Positions 35,185 to 48,120 of a stretch of DNA of 64,000 bases are shown here, in pieces (positions within the stretch are counted from its first letter, which is position 1; each line of letters begins with the position of its first letter). The translations under genes were made by a program, and so were the position numbers. This stretch comes from Podaxis mareebaensis (lineage: Eukaryota > Basidiomycota > Agaricomycetes > Agaricales > Agaricaceae). A model generated the notes under the pieces. The model did not search any database. It was given only the letters and a program-made list of their open reading frames with translations, and was not told where the DNA came from. The stretch spans positions 124,001-188,000 of the forward strand of contig JAEUWP010000583.1 in the NCBI GenBank assembly GCA_018524725.1, read 5' to 3'.

Positions 35185-37617
35185 TCAATGTGCATGCACA
35201 TACGGCGTAACAAGTAGCGGGAGTTGGCTACCCCCTTTCATATCTTTGACCAGTACAGGTCTCTGCACCACTGAGCTCTTCTTCCCAATTTCGTTCGGCG
35301 GTACAGTAAATCTGATCTCAAACGCTCTGATAAGTGTAAAGAGGAGCGCTTTCATCCTACCAACACAATAAAAGTCTGTTTCTCTCCTAGATATGCACGT
35401 ACTCGGCGAGAGAAAATCGGTATCCAATGCACGCCCTTGATCCGCCGAGGAACGTGAGCACGTTGCCCCAAGCACCCGGGACAGCATTCGCGCCCTCTGG
35501 GATCGATTCCCAGCGTTCCGGTTTATATGACATTACAGAGAGCAGCACGAATACAGAGGCTCTGCGGAAAGAGGACCCAGACTCTCGCGCATCCGGACCC
35601 CAAATCTCTGTTGTCCGGTTAATCGCCAGAATTGGGATGAACGTCTGTCCTTTCCTCACTCTATGATATCAGAACCGACCAGTTACTCTCTCCACTCCCA
35701 CTCAAGAGAAAAGGAAAGGGGAAACCCACAAAATACTATCCCTGACCCTCCCCTTCCGATCAACAAAAGGTGTTCCAAGGGGGATCACGTCGTCCTTCAC
35801 CGCGACCCTCAACGTACTCGGCACCGGCGAATGCACGCGCAACGTTTCGCGTACGACGGCGTCGAGGTATGGTAATGCATTTAATTCGTCCATGCTCGGG
35901 CTATCCGTTGGGAGTGTGTATAGTTCTTCGCGGAGTTTGCTTTGGATGTCGAGGCGAAGGGAGAGCGCATAGAGCGCCCATGTTATACCGTTACCGGCCA
36001 CTGAGATCAGTATCCATTTCCACTTCGCACTGAGAAAGCAGCCTCACCTTGTGGTTTTGTGTCCAGCTACAAGGAACGTAGGCACCTCTACAAAACGTGA
36101 GTCAGTGAGCGCAGTGCATCTCTTAAGAATGAAACTCACGATCAAGCACATCCTGATCACTCATTCTCTAATTTTCCGGAACATCCGTCGACATATTTGC
36201 CTTCAGAAGCAACGAAAACAGATCCCTTCTCTTGAACCTCTCATTCTTTTCATCTGCCTTCTCCAGTGCGGCCTTGCTATCATTCAATAGTTGACGTCCG
36301 ATCCTATCCATCGTTTCTCGGGCTTCGTGAGCTGGTTTGTCGTTCTCAACGGCTGGTAAACGAGTACAAGCAATTGAGGCTGCGTACGAGCATGAGGGGG
36401 CAGAGACTCACAAGGAGATAGCTAAATCGGCCCAACAGGCCTCTCAGGACGAAAATCACTAATATCCTGGGTCGTGGATTGAACATTGCGTTAAATGCCT
36501 CGTTCAACTCGCTTCTCTCACCCTGTAACGAATTGAACTTATAGTTGAACCCTGTCCACATGGGTCTATTAACACTACTCAAGAAACCCTCCAGCAACGA
36601 TTTCAAGCTCACCAGCAAGGCCTATGACATCCAAGTCATCTTACTCAACCACGAAAGCACATTGATTTTCGCGGTTTGTTCCCCTCCCTGGGACTGGTTC
36701 TTTGATTTCCGCGGCCTAAACATCTCTCAGCTATACATACGAATGAATCCGTCAGCTTTCGCTCAGGTAAGTACAGGAATGGGACGCACTTACCTCCAAT
36801 GCTTTCTCGACAAATATTTCTGTCAATTCTCGGATCTGCGACACCCCGAAGGCCGGGTTCTAAGGGCAAAGGGAGAAGATGAAGCATGATAAGTACAAGC
36901 GCTTGCATAGTAAAGAAAATGTAGGCCAATGGATGATGGTCAGAATAATGAGCTCACCATAACCCTTCGCTATGGATAAACGCGAAAGCGAAGACATCTC
37001 AGTAACAGCATCCCAAAAAATGAGAAGATGCACTGACTTGTTGGCGATGTTTGGTGCCTTCGACAATGAGTACACCTGCGATAAGATCCTGCTGATCAAT
37101 GTCTTGGTGGATTGCCGAGGGAGAATAATAGCATACCGTTGCCCAAAATCCTGTTCAAGAAGGTCCTCGACCGTTTCGTTTTCTGATACACCTGGCTATC
37201 CATCAGTACATGGTTGATAGCCTTTAGGTCCACTGTATATAGCCTCGTCGACTGCATCAATATCATCCTAAGTCAGCCATTCATATCTCAGTTCAAGCGT
37301 TGAAAACCACCAACTCCAAGAAAACCCTTATATTTGATTGTGCTCCCGTACTCCCCAACCCACTGCTCATGCATGACCGAATTCTCCGCATCCCAAATCT
37401 GCTGCAAGTTCCCATACAACCAGCCCGGACTTGGTGGGCCAGGGAAATCATTCAAAGGGTTGCTGATGTACTCATTCCACACGAAGCTGACGAGCTTGTA
37501 TAGCGTATAAACTCCAAGTGTCACCGTGAATGGGATGAGGTATTCGACGAGTGCATCGAAGGGGAGTGAAGAGTGGAGCAGCAGCTCGCGAGTGGAGAGC
37601 ATCGAGGTTGTTGGCAT
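35185..37617 (-). pseudogene. Cytochrome P450, full length but with lesions
   Basis: Reads as a complete Agaricomycete P450. It has an N-terminal membrane anchor (DALVEYLIPFTVTLGVYTLY), the hinge DFPGPPSPGWLYGN, SQVYQKTKRSRTFLNRILG, NPAFGVSQIRELTEIF, the I-helix oxygen motif AGHKTT, and ExxR in [21 protein letters not shown] and the heme loop [15 protein letters not shown] follow. Lesions: a one-base loss at about 36635-36643 before LDVIGLAGFNYKFN; TAG at 36168-36170 where the family has Gln in PENQR; and loss of frame at the splice after AGHKTT (about 36000). If the lesions are real the gene is dead, although the key residues are still readable, so decay is recent. It is divergent from NLR-A6. 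Confidence 0.78.
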
Positions 37618-38025
37618 CGTTGACCGCCAACTTGAAGCCGTCACTAAGATTTTAGTGGTGGGGAATGTGTGCATGACAGGGCTATTTATGCCAATGTTGG
37701 AAACCCAACTCAAGTGCTGCCCAAGTTCTTCGTCATCACGGCCTCAGGTCGAACGTTGATTGCTGATTCAGACAATTTCAGAGCCTCACGGAGGGCAAGA
37801 GCAAGGGGGTTATAAGCAGCCTGTCGGTGACGCGTCCAGGCGGTCAGTGTCCTGCCAAGAAGGCAAGAGATAAAGAGAAAAGGGGTAAATATCAGTTATG
37901 TAAGTGGAACTCGAACTGTGACCGAAGCGCTGATAATGTGGCGCTGGGAATCCAGATGCTTTATCAAGTATATACCTCACGGGCACAATGGCCTACGATC
38001 TGCTTCACCTTGCTTCACCCCTCCC
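37618..38025. other. Intergenic between P450 pseudogene and NLR-A6
   Basis: 408 nt between divergent starts. No gene was seen; it would hold both promoters. Confidence 0.5.
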
Positions 38026-40605
38026 ATGTTGCTCGAGTTCTTCAGACGTTTCAAACGGGGTTCCCGTTCAAAACCTAGGAGACGCAGTGTGCGCCCAAAG
38101 TCTGCAGCGAAGAGTGGCGACCCTCTACTTGGTCAAGAAACAGGTAAGCTCGACGGTCATGGTCAATCTGGTCGTTTATACACGCACCGACGCGCGTCGT
38201 TTCTAGAGATACCCGGAGGATCAAACAATGCAGTTGGTTCTGGAGGTTTCTTCGCCAATTCCAGCAGCTTCGTTGTCAATCGATCTAATCTGATCGACAT
38301 ACACGACCAACGATTCATACAAAATATTGTCAACAACGTCAACACCGGACTGACAGGTAGGTAATTCTTTTCCGCCTGGAGCGAGCCGACCCATTGATCT
38401 TGTCTTAAAGGCACTCGAACGCCTTCTCCCCCATATTTGCCTGGATGCCGCAGTAGATTCAAGTGCTCGACATCCACCTCCGTTGTGCCACCCAGGAACT
38501 CGCAAGCGAATCAGGAATAAACTCGAGACCTGGATCAACAACCCGCAACGCCAGCGGAATATGATATGGCTCAGCGGTCCCGCCGGCACTGGCAAATCAG
38601 CAGTTGCTCAAACGTTCGCCGAGCTCTGCCTCGAAAAGGGCCGTCTTGGAGCTGCCTTCTTCTCTCGATTAAACGAAAGGGATGACCCCAAAACTGTCAT
38701 CCCAACCCTTGCGTACCAACTCGCCGTTTATTTCCCCGAATACAGATCGCTTCTCACACATCGGATTTCCCATTTTCACCATCTTCCAAAAGACACCTCG
38801 TACCCAACTGAAGGATCTCATCGTAGAACCATTCTCGATCTTGCAGATGCAAGGCCACAGTGTCGCTCGAGGACCATTCGTCATCCTCCTGGATGGTTTA
38901 GACGAGTGCAAGGGAGTAAATGCACAATGCGAATTCGTGGAGATGATCGGCGAGGTTATCCAACTCAAGAAGGATCTTCCCCTCCTCTGGCTGATTTCCA
39001 GTCGCCCAGAGCCACACCTCAAGTATCTTTTCTTGAGGGCAGACTATGCCATCGATTGTGACAAAGAAGAGCTTCTGATTGACGCAGAAACTCGAGATGA
39101 CGTCGACCAGTATCTGCGCGACGGTTTTGGAGACATCCGAAAGAAATTTTGGGATGTTACATCTGCGTCTTGGCCATCGGAAGATCAACTGCTCGAGGTC
39201 TTGGACATTGCATCTGGTCTTTTTATCCTCGCCTCGACGATCCTCAGATATGTTGGCGACGTTGAATATGCAAATCCGATGGCACGGCTTACAGCATTCT
39301 TGGCGTTCATGAAGGGCGTTAATCGTGTGGGTGCAAAGAACCCACTAGAGGCTTTGGATATGTTTTATTCTGGGATCCTGTCTGGCATACCCGATGACAT
39401 CTTCTTGACGACAAGGAGGATATTGTCGTTTTGTTCCCAGAGGTGTATGCGATTTATTCTGAGGTCGCACCTTCTATCTTCCGCGCAGACGCTCTGCAAC
39501 TTCCTGGATCTTGATCAAGGCACGTTTTATAACGCTCTGCGAAAATTGCATTCCGTGGTTGACGTACCCCCACCTGAGGCTGCTGCCAAAGCCCGGTTGC
39601 GGTTCTACCATGCGTCATTTGAGGACTACCTCTGCGACTCAGCTCGTTGCGGGAAGTTCGTAACGGACGAGGAAACAACCGAGATTGAAATTTCCAAGCT
39701 ATGTCTCTTTTGGTACAAGATTGATCTGGAACTCTTCCATGCAAATGATGGTGAGTACGGAACCTGTATCTAAGTACCGGGGTACTTACGGAGAACTAGG
39801 TTCCTTCGGTGTAGCTCATAACCACGGGATTCTGCCAGGCCTGAAGTGGGTTTCGCCAGACAACAGTAAAAAAATCTCTCGCCGAATCGCCGAATTTTCC
39901 GAGCTAAACTGCTGGAGACTTTATCATCGGATGTCGACTAGAAACGTGGAAGACCTTCTCTCCCCACTTTACGAGTTCAACTTTCAGTATATTGCAATAG
40001 AATCTGGCATAGCCGACTTTCTGTCGTTTACAAATTGGTTATGGAAACTGGTGAGTTCCTCGACTCGCTATGAGTACTTACTTAGCTCACTTATTCAGGG
40101 TCCTTCAAACACTATTCTGCGCACGGTACCATGCAATGATTTCGACCTACAGTTATTGGCTAGCGTTATTACGGAAGCACCTGAGTTAGAGCCTCTGGAG
40201 CCCGCGGCTTTTCCACTCGGTCGGGATGGGGTGAGTTCGTTAATCCACCTACACGTCCATTCTTCATCTCGTTTTTGAAAGTACATTGGTGTCGAAGTTG
40301 GTCATGATGACCTGAGCGGAAACCAATACTTTTTCATCGGACATGGCCACCAAACGTGCCTATTCTGGTTTTCCTTTTCTAAGTATGACAAACAGCGCAT
40401 AATCGGAAGGGCACGTTTTTTCTCAGGAGAACAGCCACTTTCTGATCATCCTTTGGGCTGTGTCGTGATGGCTCTTGACTTGAACTGGTATAGCAATGAG
40501 ACTGAAAAATACGAGGCGTCCATCAAAATCCTGCCCAGAAGTTCGGCCAATTCAGGTCGCTCCATTCCGAAACGACTCCGTAATCGGCCGCATCTTCGAC
40601 AATAG
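38026..40605 (+). pseudogene. NACHT NTPase family A copy A6, frameshifted
   Basis: Same six-exon plan as A5: 38026-38143, 38207-38356, 38411-39750, 39800-40050, 40099-40230, 40283-40605. Walker A GPAGTGKSAVAQTF and Walker B FVILLDGLDECKG are both readable but in different frames. Two bases are missing near 38773, in the stretch that reads HRIAHDLTI in A1-A3. The exon 2/3 splice leaves the frame because of an extra G at the acceptor (38410-38411). One base is missing near 40322, just before QYFFIGHGHQTC in exon 6. All C-terminal family blocks are still present. This is probably a young pseudogene. Expression of a protein from 38682 onward, lacking the P-loop, cannot be excluded. Confidence 0.82.
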
Positions 40606-42271
40606 GACCTGCGAATATCCGATCCTGCAATACAATAATTCAAGACGATACAGTCGAATTGACCATGTTAGCGATGTTTGAAGAACTACAATGGGGCAGA
40701 TGAAAGGACTGGCGACAGAACACCTCGAAAGACTGTTGTCATTAACAACTTTGACCCCCGACCCCCCATTCGGTTCCTCCCTTTTTCCTGGGTCTGAGAT
40801 GACTGGCACTGTTGTGCACATCCACCCGTTTCCGCGCTTTCTCGTCAAGACCTGTGCGGGGAGGGCTTGTTTCAGGGATTCGAGATCTAGGATGTATGTT
40901 CGTCTTGGAGAGAGTATACGGATGTATGCCGAAGTGGAGGAGCGGGAAAGGTAGGGGAATGAAATGCGCACTTGAAGTCGATAGTCTCCAGGCCTGGAAT
41001 TAGGATTAGGTCCTGCGACATTGCGAATTCCTTAGTATCTGTTCAGATATATGTTAATTTAATCCGATCGCTAATCGAAGAAACGAGCCGAGACAACTCA
41101 GTGCTCGCCTGCACTTAAAGTAACCATCCCACCAAATATCTATAGAACAAAACGTGACTCATCCGGCAATAACATATGAATATATACAATTCGAACAACA
41201 TCCCAAGCAATCCTGTCACCATCTCTACCTGAGAGCTGAACTTTGGGGGCTGGAGGGCTGCGTGGGAGACATGACACAAACCACGCGTTTTGTCAGATTT
41301 TGTGAGCTCGGTGGCGCTTGCGCAAGGGTATGTGGCACATAGAATTGAACCGAGAAAGTATGTTGGCCTCTTTCCTGTGAGGCGAAGGCGTGACTAGAAT
41401 CCACTTCGCAAAGACGCTTTCGCGATGGGCACCCGGGGTTGCTGATATATGCGAATAGTGGCGAGGTGCAGGCGAAGTACCCCATATGAGAGCTGACGGC
41501 AAACATTGACTTACGTGGTTAGAGTTGACTAGATGGAAGAATTTGGGAAGGGGAGGATGAGAACGAAGAGACGAGACTGTGTTTCCCGCTGATTGGGGGT
41601 GCCAGCTGCAAATACGTCCAAGGAAGTATGAATATGGCTTTCAATTTTTTGTCCAAGCAATACAGGCGTCTTATCTGCTGTCCGCCGTGGTCAACATATG
41701 CGAGATAAAAGCATATCCTCGATAAGAGAGCGAATAATGGTTGCCAGCCTTGTGTACCCAGAGGAGAATTCTTAAATTCCCGGAATAAACATCCTTCTGA
41801 GCGATTTGTTCCATAACTTTAGCGGAGAGGTAGTGGATGCAGTGCGATAAAGAAAACACTGTGGGTGCTAGAGACCGTTTTTTTTTGAAGAAAATGAAAA
41901 TATAAGAAAATGTTATCGTCGTCCCACTGGTAGCACATGGATTCCTGATTGTGGGTGGGAGGCAAGTTAAGACAATAAAGTCCACTCTTTTCCCACAGAA
42001 TGCTGCGACGTCCAATCACTGATCATTTTCAAGTGTTGTCGGGAGGACTTCCATTGGTTGATTGCACAAGAAACCGTTAGACAAGGAGATGAGCTTTTTG
42101 GATCAACATCCGTGAAGAAAGATAGGAAACCGACTTGCTGGAAAATGAGCATCACGATATTTGACATTGTTATCTTCGGAGGTTATCACCTTTCAGAATT
42201 TCTCTCTATCTCACAATAACACTATAACACACCGAACCTCCTGGCCCTTAGGCAGCTCCTCACCTAAAATC
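40606..42271. other. Gene-poor stretch, no gene recognised
   Basis: About 1.67 kb with several short ORFs on both strands (for example 40552-40971 minus, 41225-41506 minus, 41671-42015 minus). None has a recognisable motif, good length or splice-supported extension. A T-run lies at about 41879-41886. Confidence 0.5.
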
Positions 42272-43327
42272 ATGTCCAAAGACGCCTCAACATCGACTAA
42301 AACAAAAAAGGACAAGTCCAAGAAGCACAAGTCCTCGGAGCCAAGGACAGATGCAGGCAAAAACGAAGGCGTGGATCAGAACTGGGCATTCCAGCCTCCG
42401 CCAGGGGCGAAAGCTATCTCAACGAATGCAAATGTGGACAACGGTGATTTTGACTGGGATGCGGTGAAGAATGATGAGGACGTCGAGCTGTGGGTATTGC
42501 GGGTGCCTGAAAATGTGTGTTGTGGATCTATCTTTTCGAATTTGCTATGTTGACTGGAATTGTTGGTGACTCTGGGATAGGTTAAACCGAAACACCTGGA
42601 TGGACTTTCTCTTGACCTCCCGTCTTCCTCGTCCTCAAAGAAAGGGAAACAAAAAACAACACGGATAGGCACACTCAAACGAAAACAAACTTCATATGAT
42701 ATCTGGTCCTTGGGCGACGACGATACCACTAACAGTGAAGAACAAGCCCCCGTAATAGGCGGTGAAGAACTCAAATCGCTATCATGCCTACTACCAAGAA
42801 AGAGTAAAAATGGGAAATTGTACCCTGGTACGTCCACAGTGGTGCATTCGCAACCTGCCCTCATCGGCCTGTTGCCTTCCACAGCACCAAAACCAATAGC
42901 ACGGCATATAATCGTCTCGGCTCAACCGCCTCAACCATCCACATCCGATTCAGCCTCGACAAGTCCGACAACACACACGAATCCACCCCGACATAGATAC
43001 CCACCAGAGTTACTCACACACCGGTTCATGCCCTACGGCTCGCTTGTCAATACAGACAAGGACCTCTCACCTTCAGATGTGGTCATGATGGAGGTGGACG
43101 ACAACGTTCCTCCGTCAGCGCAGCCGGGCGCCGGTCAGGGAGGAAAGAAGAGGAAGAAGAAGAAAGAAAAGTCCGAGAAGGAAACGATGATGGAAGAGGG
43201 CGAAGCGAAGGGAGAGGAGAAAGAGGAGAAGGAGAAGAGAAAGAGTAAGAAACGTAAAGGCGAGGATTCACAGGAAATTGGTGGATCGGTGAAAAAGTTG
43301 AAAAAGGCCAAGACGAGCTCTGGATAA
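42272..43327 (+). CDS. RPA34: RNA polymerase I subunit RPA34 (A34.5-like)
   Basis: Two exons, 42272-42514 and 42581-43327, give 329 aa. The N-terminus is lysine-rich, followed by the family block AFQPPPGAKAI, DFDWDAVKNDEDVELWVLR and, across the intron, VPENVKPKHLDGLSLDLP. The middle has ARHIIVSAQPPQP and RFMPYGSL, and the C-terminus is a long Lys/Glu-rich, nucleolar-type tail. In yeast the A34.5/A49 pair forms a TFIIF-like heterodimer on RNA polymerase I. The length is near that of yeast and human relatives. It is convergent with ADA3. Confidence 0.82.
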
Positions 43328-43654
43328 ATTATTCCTCCTTTGTGTCAATATACCTTAGTGGGTCCGTTGAATGGACGAGTTTTGTTCTAGGGACGGACGC
43401 GGGCGATGCATTGATGCTTGTTCAACAAATGTCGAGAGTACAACTGAAGCGAAAATATGACACCATATAGCAATTATGCGTGCAAAGGACGAATAACGTT
43501 AAGTAAAGAACGGGGAGGAGACGAACCGGTCAGTGTCAGAAACACTGAAGGAAAGGAAAAGGATAGGACCACCACAGAATATTCCGACCGAAGGAACTTG
43601 CAACTTGTAACAAAATGCACCCAAAGCACACCAACCAAACTTATGACACACCAC

Positions 43655-45993
43655 TCATCCAATATCCATCTCATCTCCAAGCCCATGCGTTCCTGCCCGC
43701 TCCTTTCCCTTCACCTTCGCCTTCCCCGGTACGACGCCCGTCCCATTCCCCAAGATGTCTTCATCCCTGACCACATTCACCGGTCCAGGATCCACCAACA
43801 ACCTTTTCACATCCTCTTCGATCCCCTTATACACGCTCTCCTTGGGTAGTCCCCAGATCCTCCCCGGGTTCTCCCTCTCCTTCTGCTCAAACACCGCGCC
43901 TACAGTATCCACCCACTGTCTCCTCGTTTCAACAAGGTGCTTGAGCTGATCGTTGAGTAATAACCGCTGATCATCATCTTGGTTGAATCCGATCGCTGCT
44001 GGGGACGGCGCGAGGGTGGCTAACATTCCCCCAGTAATGTTCGCCCCATTGGAGTTGGTACCAGCTATACTACCCGAATCAGACCCCTCGCCCATTTTTT
44101 TCTTTTTCTTGTTGAGTTTTGGCGTATCCTTCTTCTGGAGCTTCGAGAAGAGAGTGGTGATGTTTTTGTCGATCGAGTCCCGCAGTTCGAGGTACTCCTG
44201 ATACCCGAGCCGGTCTCGAGCGATTGCTATCAGTCGTGCTTTGCGGGCCTTGTTTATTGCCACTATTTGTCGTAGCTCCTCCTGTGCATGGCGTAGTGCC
44301 GTCGCGATCGGGTCATCCACCTTTTCCGTGAAATCCGGCTGTAAGAGGCATTATCTCATAAATAAAAAAATATTTGTGGGAGGGAAACGAGCGATACTCA
44401 CTGGCACATCCAGCAGCCCATGAAACCTCAGATTGTCTCTAATACGCGCCTCCAGGTCTGTAACGTTCAATCTCTCCTTCCGTGCAGCAGCAGCCCCGCT
44501 CCCACCCGGCCTTCCCTCCATCGCATCCTCCGCCGCCTTCACACCCTTCCATCCCGATGGATCCGGCAACGGTAACAACGCACTAATCACTCTTTCTGTC
44601 AACGGTCCATGCCCCTTCTCTTCTGTGACCAAGTCCCCCTCCCCAAGTGTCGAGGGATCCCACTTTGGCTCCGGCGGCGTAAACTGCGATGCGGGCGCTT
44701 CCTGGTTGGTCAAAATCACTGGCGGCAGTAGTCCTGCGTCTTGGTCTTCCCAGACTTCAGTATAATGCCGGCCGAGTTTAGGCATGATGTATGGTTCAAT
44801 TTCGTCCCCTGTATATTCGAGGAAACCGACATCTTCTTCACGGATGGGGCGTATCCAGGGTTCGATGCTTGAGTAAAAGGTAGTAACGAGGGTTTGTGCA
44901 GGTTGTTTGGCTTTACTGAAGTCTTCTGTTACTTCTGTGGGTTTGCTGGGGCCCGGTATTGGTGGTGGAGGGATTGGAGGACGTGGCGGAAGGAGGGGCT
45001 GAGAGGGAGGAACGGTGAAGTCGGGACCGACGAGGGGCTGAAAGTGGGTGAGAATGGGTTGTCGGAGAGTTGACGGTAGGGCGTACCTTGGAGTGAGGTT
45101 GAGGGGTATGTGCGGCAGGTTTAGAGCTTTTGGGGGGTGGGGGAATGAAGGTGGGTGCGTGATTAACAGGAGGGGTAGTTTTACGAGGGCGTGCATCTGC
45201 AATGGTTGAGCTGGGACTCGAGGGCAAGTCTAGGTTCACGCACCAGGTTCACCATCACTGCCATCCTCTCGTTTCCGCTTCTTCTTTTTCTTCTTGAGGT
45301 CTTCAAGGGCACTACTTTTCGGACAAGGATAAGACCTCTGTACGGTGGCACAGGCGGAAAAGAGAACTCACCTTCGACTACGAGGGTCGAATGAGGATCG
45401 CGAAGCTGGTGTGTTCACAGATGAGGGTAGGGATGCATTCCGTGGCTTGGAGGTGTGAGCACTAGATAACCTAGGATCGTCGCCGTCGAGTAGAGGTGTG
45501 ACTACGTCAAGAACAAGAACACGAGTCGGGGGAGAAACGCGAAGTCAACGTCAGATAGACACGTCAAGTGCATATATCATCGGGCGACACAGATCCAAGA
45601 GAACACAAACACCGCGAGATTCAGTCAAGATATGATGCAACACGAACAAAGGCGTAGGATAAAGATAGTGTGTTCGGGTGATATGAAAAGGGTCAATGAG
45701 ATTCGGGCCAAGGTTCCAGAGAGAATTGACGTACAGTCTCGTTCGCGTTTGATCTTATCAACGGCCTTGAGCTTCCCTTTCTCTTTCTCCTTCATCCGTC
45801 GCATGGACTCTTCGATAGTTTTAAGATCCTCGCCAGCCTTCTTGGCCCTCTCAATGGCCCGCTGCTTGAGCAACCTCAACTCGGAGTGAATGCGCTCAAG
45901 TTCATCGACAGATGGTACTGCATCCGGGGTGTTCTTGAGTAGTGCAGATGGATATGAATCGGTTATTGGGTATGGGGAGAGCTTGGACGGCAT
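43655..45993 (-). CDS. ADA3: SAGA/ADA complex adaptor ADA3 (NGG1)
   Basis: Multi-exon gene. The first exon (from 45993) gives MPSKLSPYPITDSYP and the coiled-coil ELERIHSELRLLKQRAIER. Low-complexity Pro/Ser exons follow, then the conserved core TTFYSSIEPWIRPIREED, FLEYTGDEIEPYIMPKLGRHYTEVWEDQD, LTERVISALLP and ARIRDNLRFHGLLD. The last exon gives ALRHAQEELRQIVAINKARK and a helical C-terminus ending LGDEMDIG at 43655. ADA3 bridges the Gcn5 acetyltransferase module to SAGA. The core placement is strong; exon borders in the 45.2-45.7 kb part are approximate. Confidence 0.85.
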
Positions 45994-46214
45994 CGTTGGT
46001 GGTGGTGTCCTGTGCTGCGTGCCGGCGCACGGTGTGGGTGATTCTGTGCGTACTAGCAGCCTGGGGGCAGTGCTAGTTTATTCCTGTCGTCGCTGTGGCG
46101 GACGGTGAGGAGAAGTGTAGACTGGTGAGAGTGAAGGATAAAGAAGAGGAAGAGCGTTTACAGCGATTACTCCAGGTTTCCCACGCCTAATTATCCTCTG
46201 CACCATCATTCACC
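45994..46214. promoter_or_regulatory. Divergent promoter, ADA3 / SLC41-type transporter
   Basis: 221 nt between two divergent start codons. This is short enough that the genes must share their upstream region. No motif is claimed. Confidence 0.45.
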
Positions 46215-48120
46215 ATGCCGGCCAGCTCACCGGGTCACAGCAGGGACTCAGTCGACGATGACATCGAGGTCATTGCCATGAACGACATACTCGACAAGAA
46301 TCCCCATTCACCGGTCGACTCGGACGACGACACAGACGACGACGGAGACGTTGCGCTGCTTGGTCACCCGTCGCCACGACATCATCACACCTCTTCTTCC
46401 AAAAGACTATGGCCACAAATCAAAGGCATCGTTATAGAGGTGCGAGAACTCGATAATATATCGCTATTATTACTGAAGACGCCGACAGAGCGCCCCTACA
46501 TTACTACTCACAACCGTGAGCCTACTATTCACTGGAAAACTGCTGGATCAAGTTTCTGTGAGCCTCGTTCTCGCTTAACTAAACCACTTAAAATGACACT
46601 TCCTGTCGTATGTCACAGCACTGGCGGGCCATGCGAGAGGTCGACCAACTCATAATGATCATCCCTGTCGTACTCAATCTCAAGGGTAACCTTGAGATGA
46701 ACCTCTCCGCACGCCTCGGAACCGCTGCAAACGTCGGCGACCTTGACGAGCCACAACAACGCCGAGCCATGATTCTCGGCAACCTCACACTACTGCAAGT
46801 CCAAGCTATCGTCGTGTCCTTCATTGCTGCTTGTATTGCTATCATCCTGGGACTCTTTGTCCCTCATGGGGCACCAGAGGCAGCCACTCAGGTGTCCAAT
46901 GCTACAGTTTCCTCAGATGACACAACCCCTATGCTTCTCATGCGTGACTTATTGTTCCCATATGATCTGGACTCAAGAAAACCTATCGTACACCCACACC
47001 CGGAAGCCAAACGGAACACCGATTTCGCCACGTAGGGTTCCTCACTGCTCGTCAGTAGCTCGGCAAAGCTAACGCAACACCAGACTTATCATGGTATCCT
47101 CAACGACAATGTCCGCAGCTTGTCTCTCGGGCCTCATTCTTGGTTCGTTCATGTGTACACTAGTTGTCCTCTGTCGAAAGTTCGACCGCGATCCCGGTAC
47201 GTCATATACCATTATATCCCACCTTTATTCCTAAATCCATCCCCGGATCCACAGATAACATCGCCCCAGCGATAGCTTCTTGCCTAGGCGACCTCGTCAC
47301 CCTCTGTCTCATTGGTCTTGTTTCCACGCTCCTCATCCCCTTCCTACACACCCCCATCCCCTTCATACTCGGCATCGTCGTTATTGTCACAGCCCTAACC
47401 TCCCTCATTTACACCCTCCGCAACAAATACGTTCGACCACTTTTGGGTGAAGGTTGGACACCTCTATTTGGTGCAATGGTCATTAGCAGCGGAACGGGCA
47501 TCGTGTTAGACATGTTCGTGAGCAAATACGAGGGTTTCGCGATACTCGCCATCGTTATCAGTGGTTCGTCTTCCCTCATCCTAGTTCACATTGACGCGAG
47601 TTGACGACGAACCACGTTGTATTTTTACAGGTCTACCAGGCGCTGCAGGCTCAATCTTCGTCTCCCGGCTCTCCACAGCTCTCCATGCTGCAGCACTCTC
47701 CAAATCATCTCAATCACCCGAAAACCAACCTAGTCCGCGTTTAGTCATGATCACCCTCCTCTTCATCACACTCCCTGTTGAAATCGTGTTCCTTACTGTC
47801 CTCCGAAGTATCGGATGGTTAAAGGTCCCATTCCTGTTTATCGTGTTTTCTATCATGTTTTTCTGCTGTGCTGTGAGTTCCTTCCGCGACCCCATGTTGG
47901 TGCATGATTGTTAACGGTTGCTTGTCGCTGTCTATAGGTCTTTGCTTCCCTCATCATCGCTCGCTATCTTACTAACTGGCTCTGGTCCAAAAACCGGGAC
48001 CCGGATATGTACGCTCTACCTATCCATTCGGCAATGATGGACATCATCGGCCAATTGCTCCTCGTGCTCTGTTTCGAGATTGTGTCAAGATTAGGAGGAC
48101 ACGTCACACAAAGGACATAA
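46215..48120 (+). CDS. SLC41/MgtE-type divalent cation (Mg2+) transporter
   Basis: About seven exons starting MPASSPGHSRDSV. After an acidic N-terminus and HTSSSKRLWPQIKGIVIE, spliced to SAPTLLLTTVSLLFTGKLLD, the first MgtE-like repeat has IIPVVLNLKGNLEMNLSAR, LGTAANVGDL and GNLTLLQVQAIVVSF. The second repeat has DPDNIAPAIASCLGDLVTL, a hallmark of SLC41 pores, then GAMVISSGTGIVLD and SGLPGAAGSIFVSRLST. It ends with several membrane helices and the tail LGGHVTQRT. Its role is Mg2+ transport across the plasma or organelle membrane. It looks intact by eye. Confidence 0.88.

Noticed and set aside
40552..40971. 139-aa minus-strand frame with RRTYILDLES, slightly like the GLEP block of NLR-B
   Set aside because: The similarity is a few residues only, without the GPKEK block or NACHT part. 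Most likely chance.
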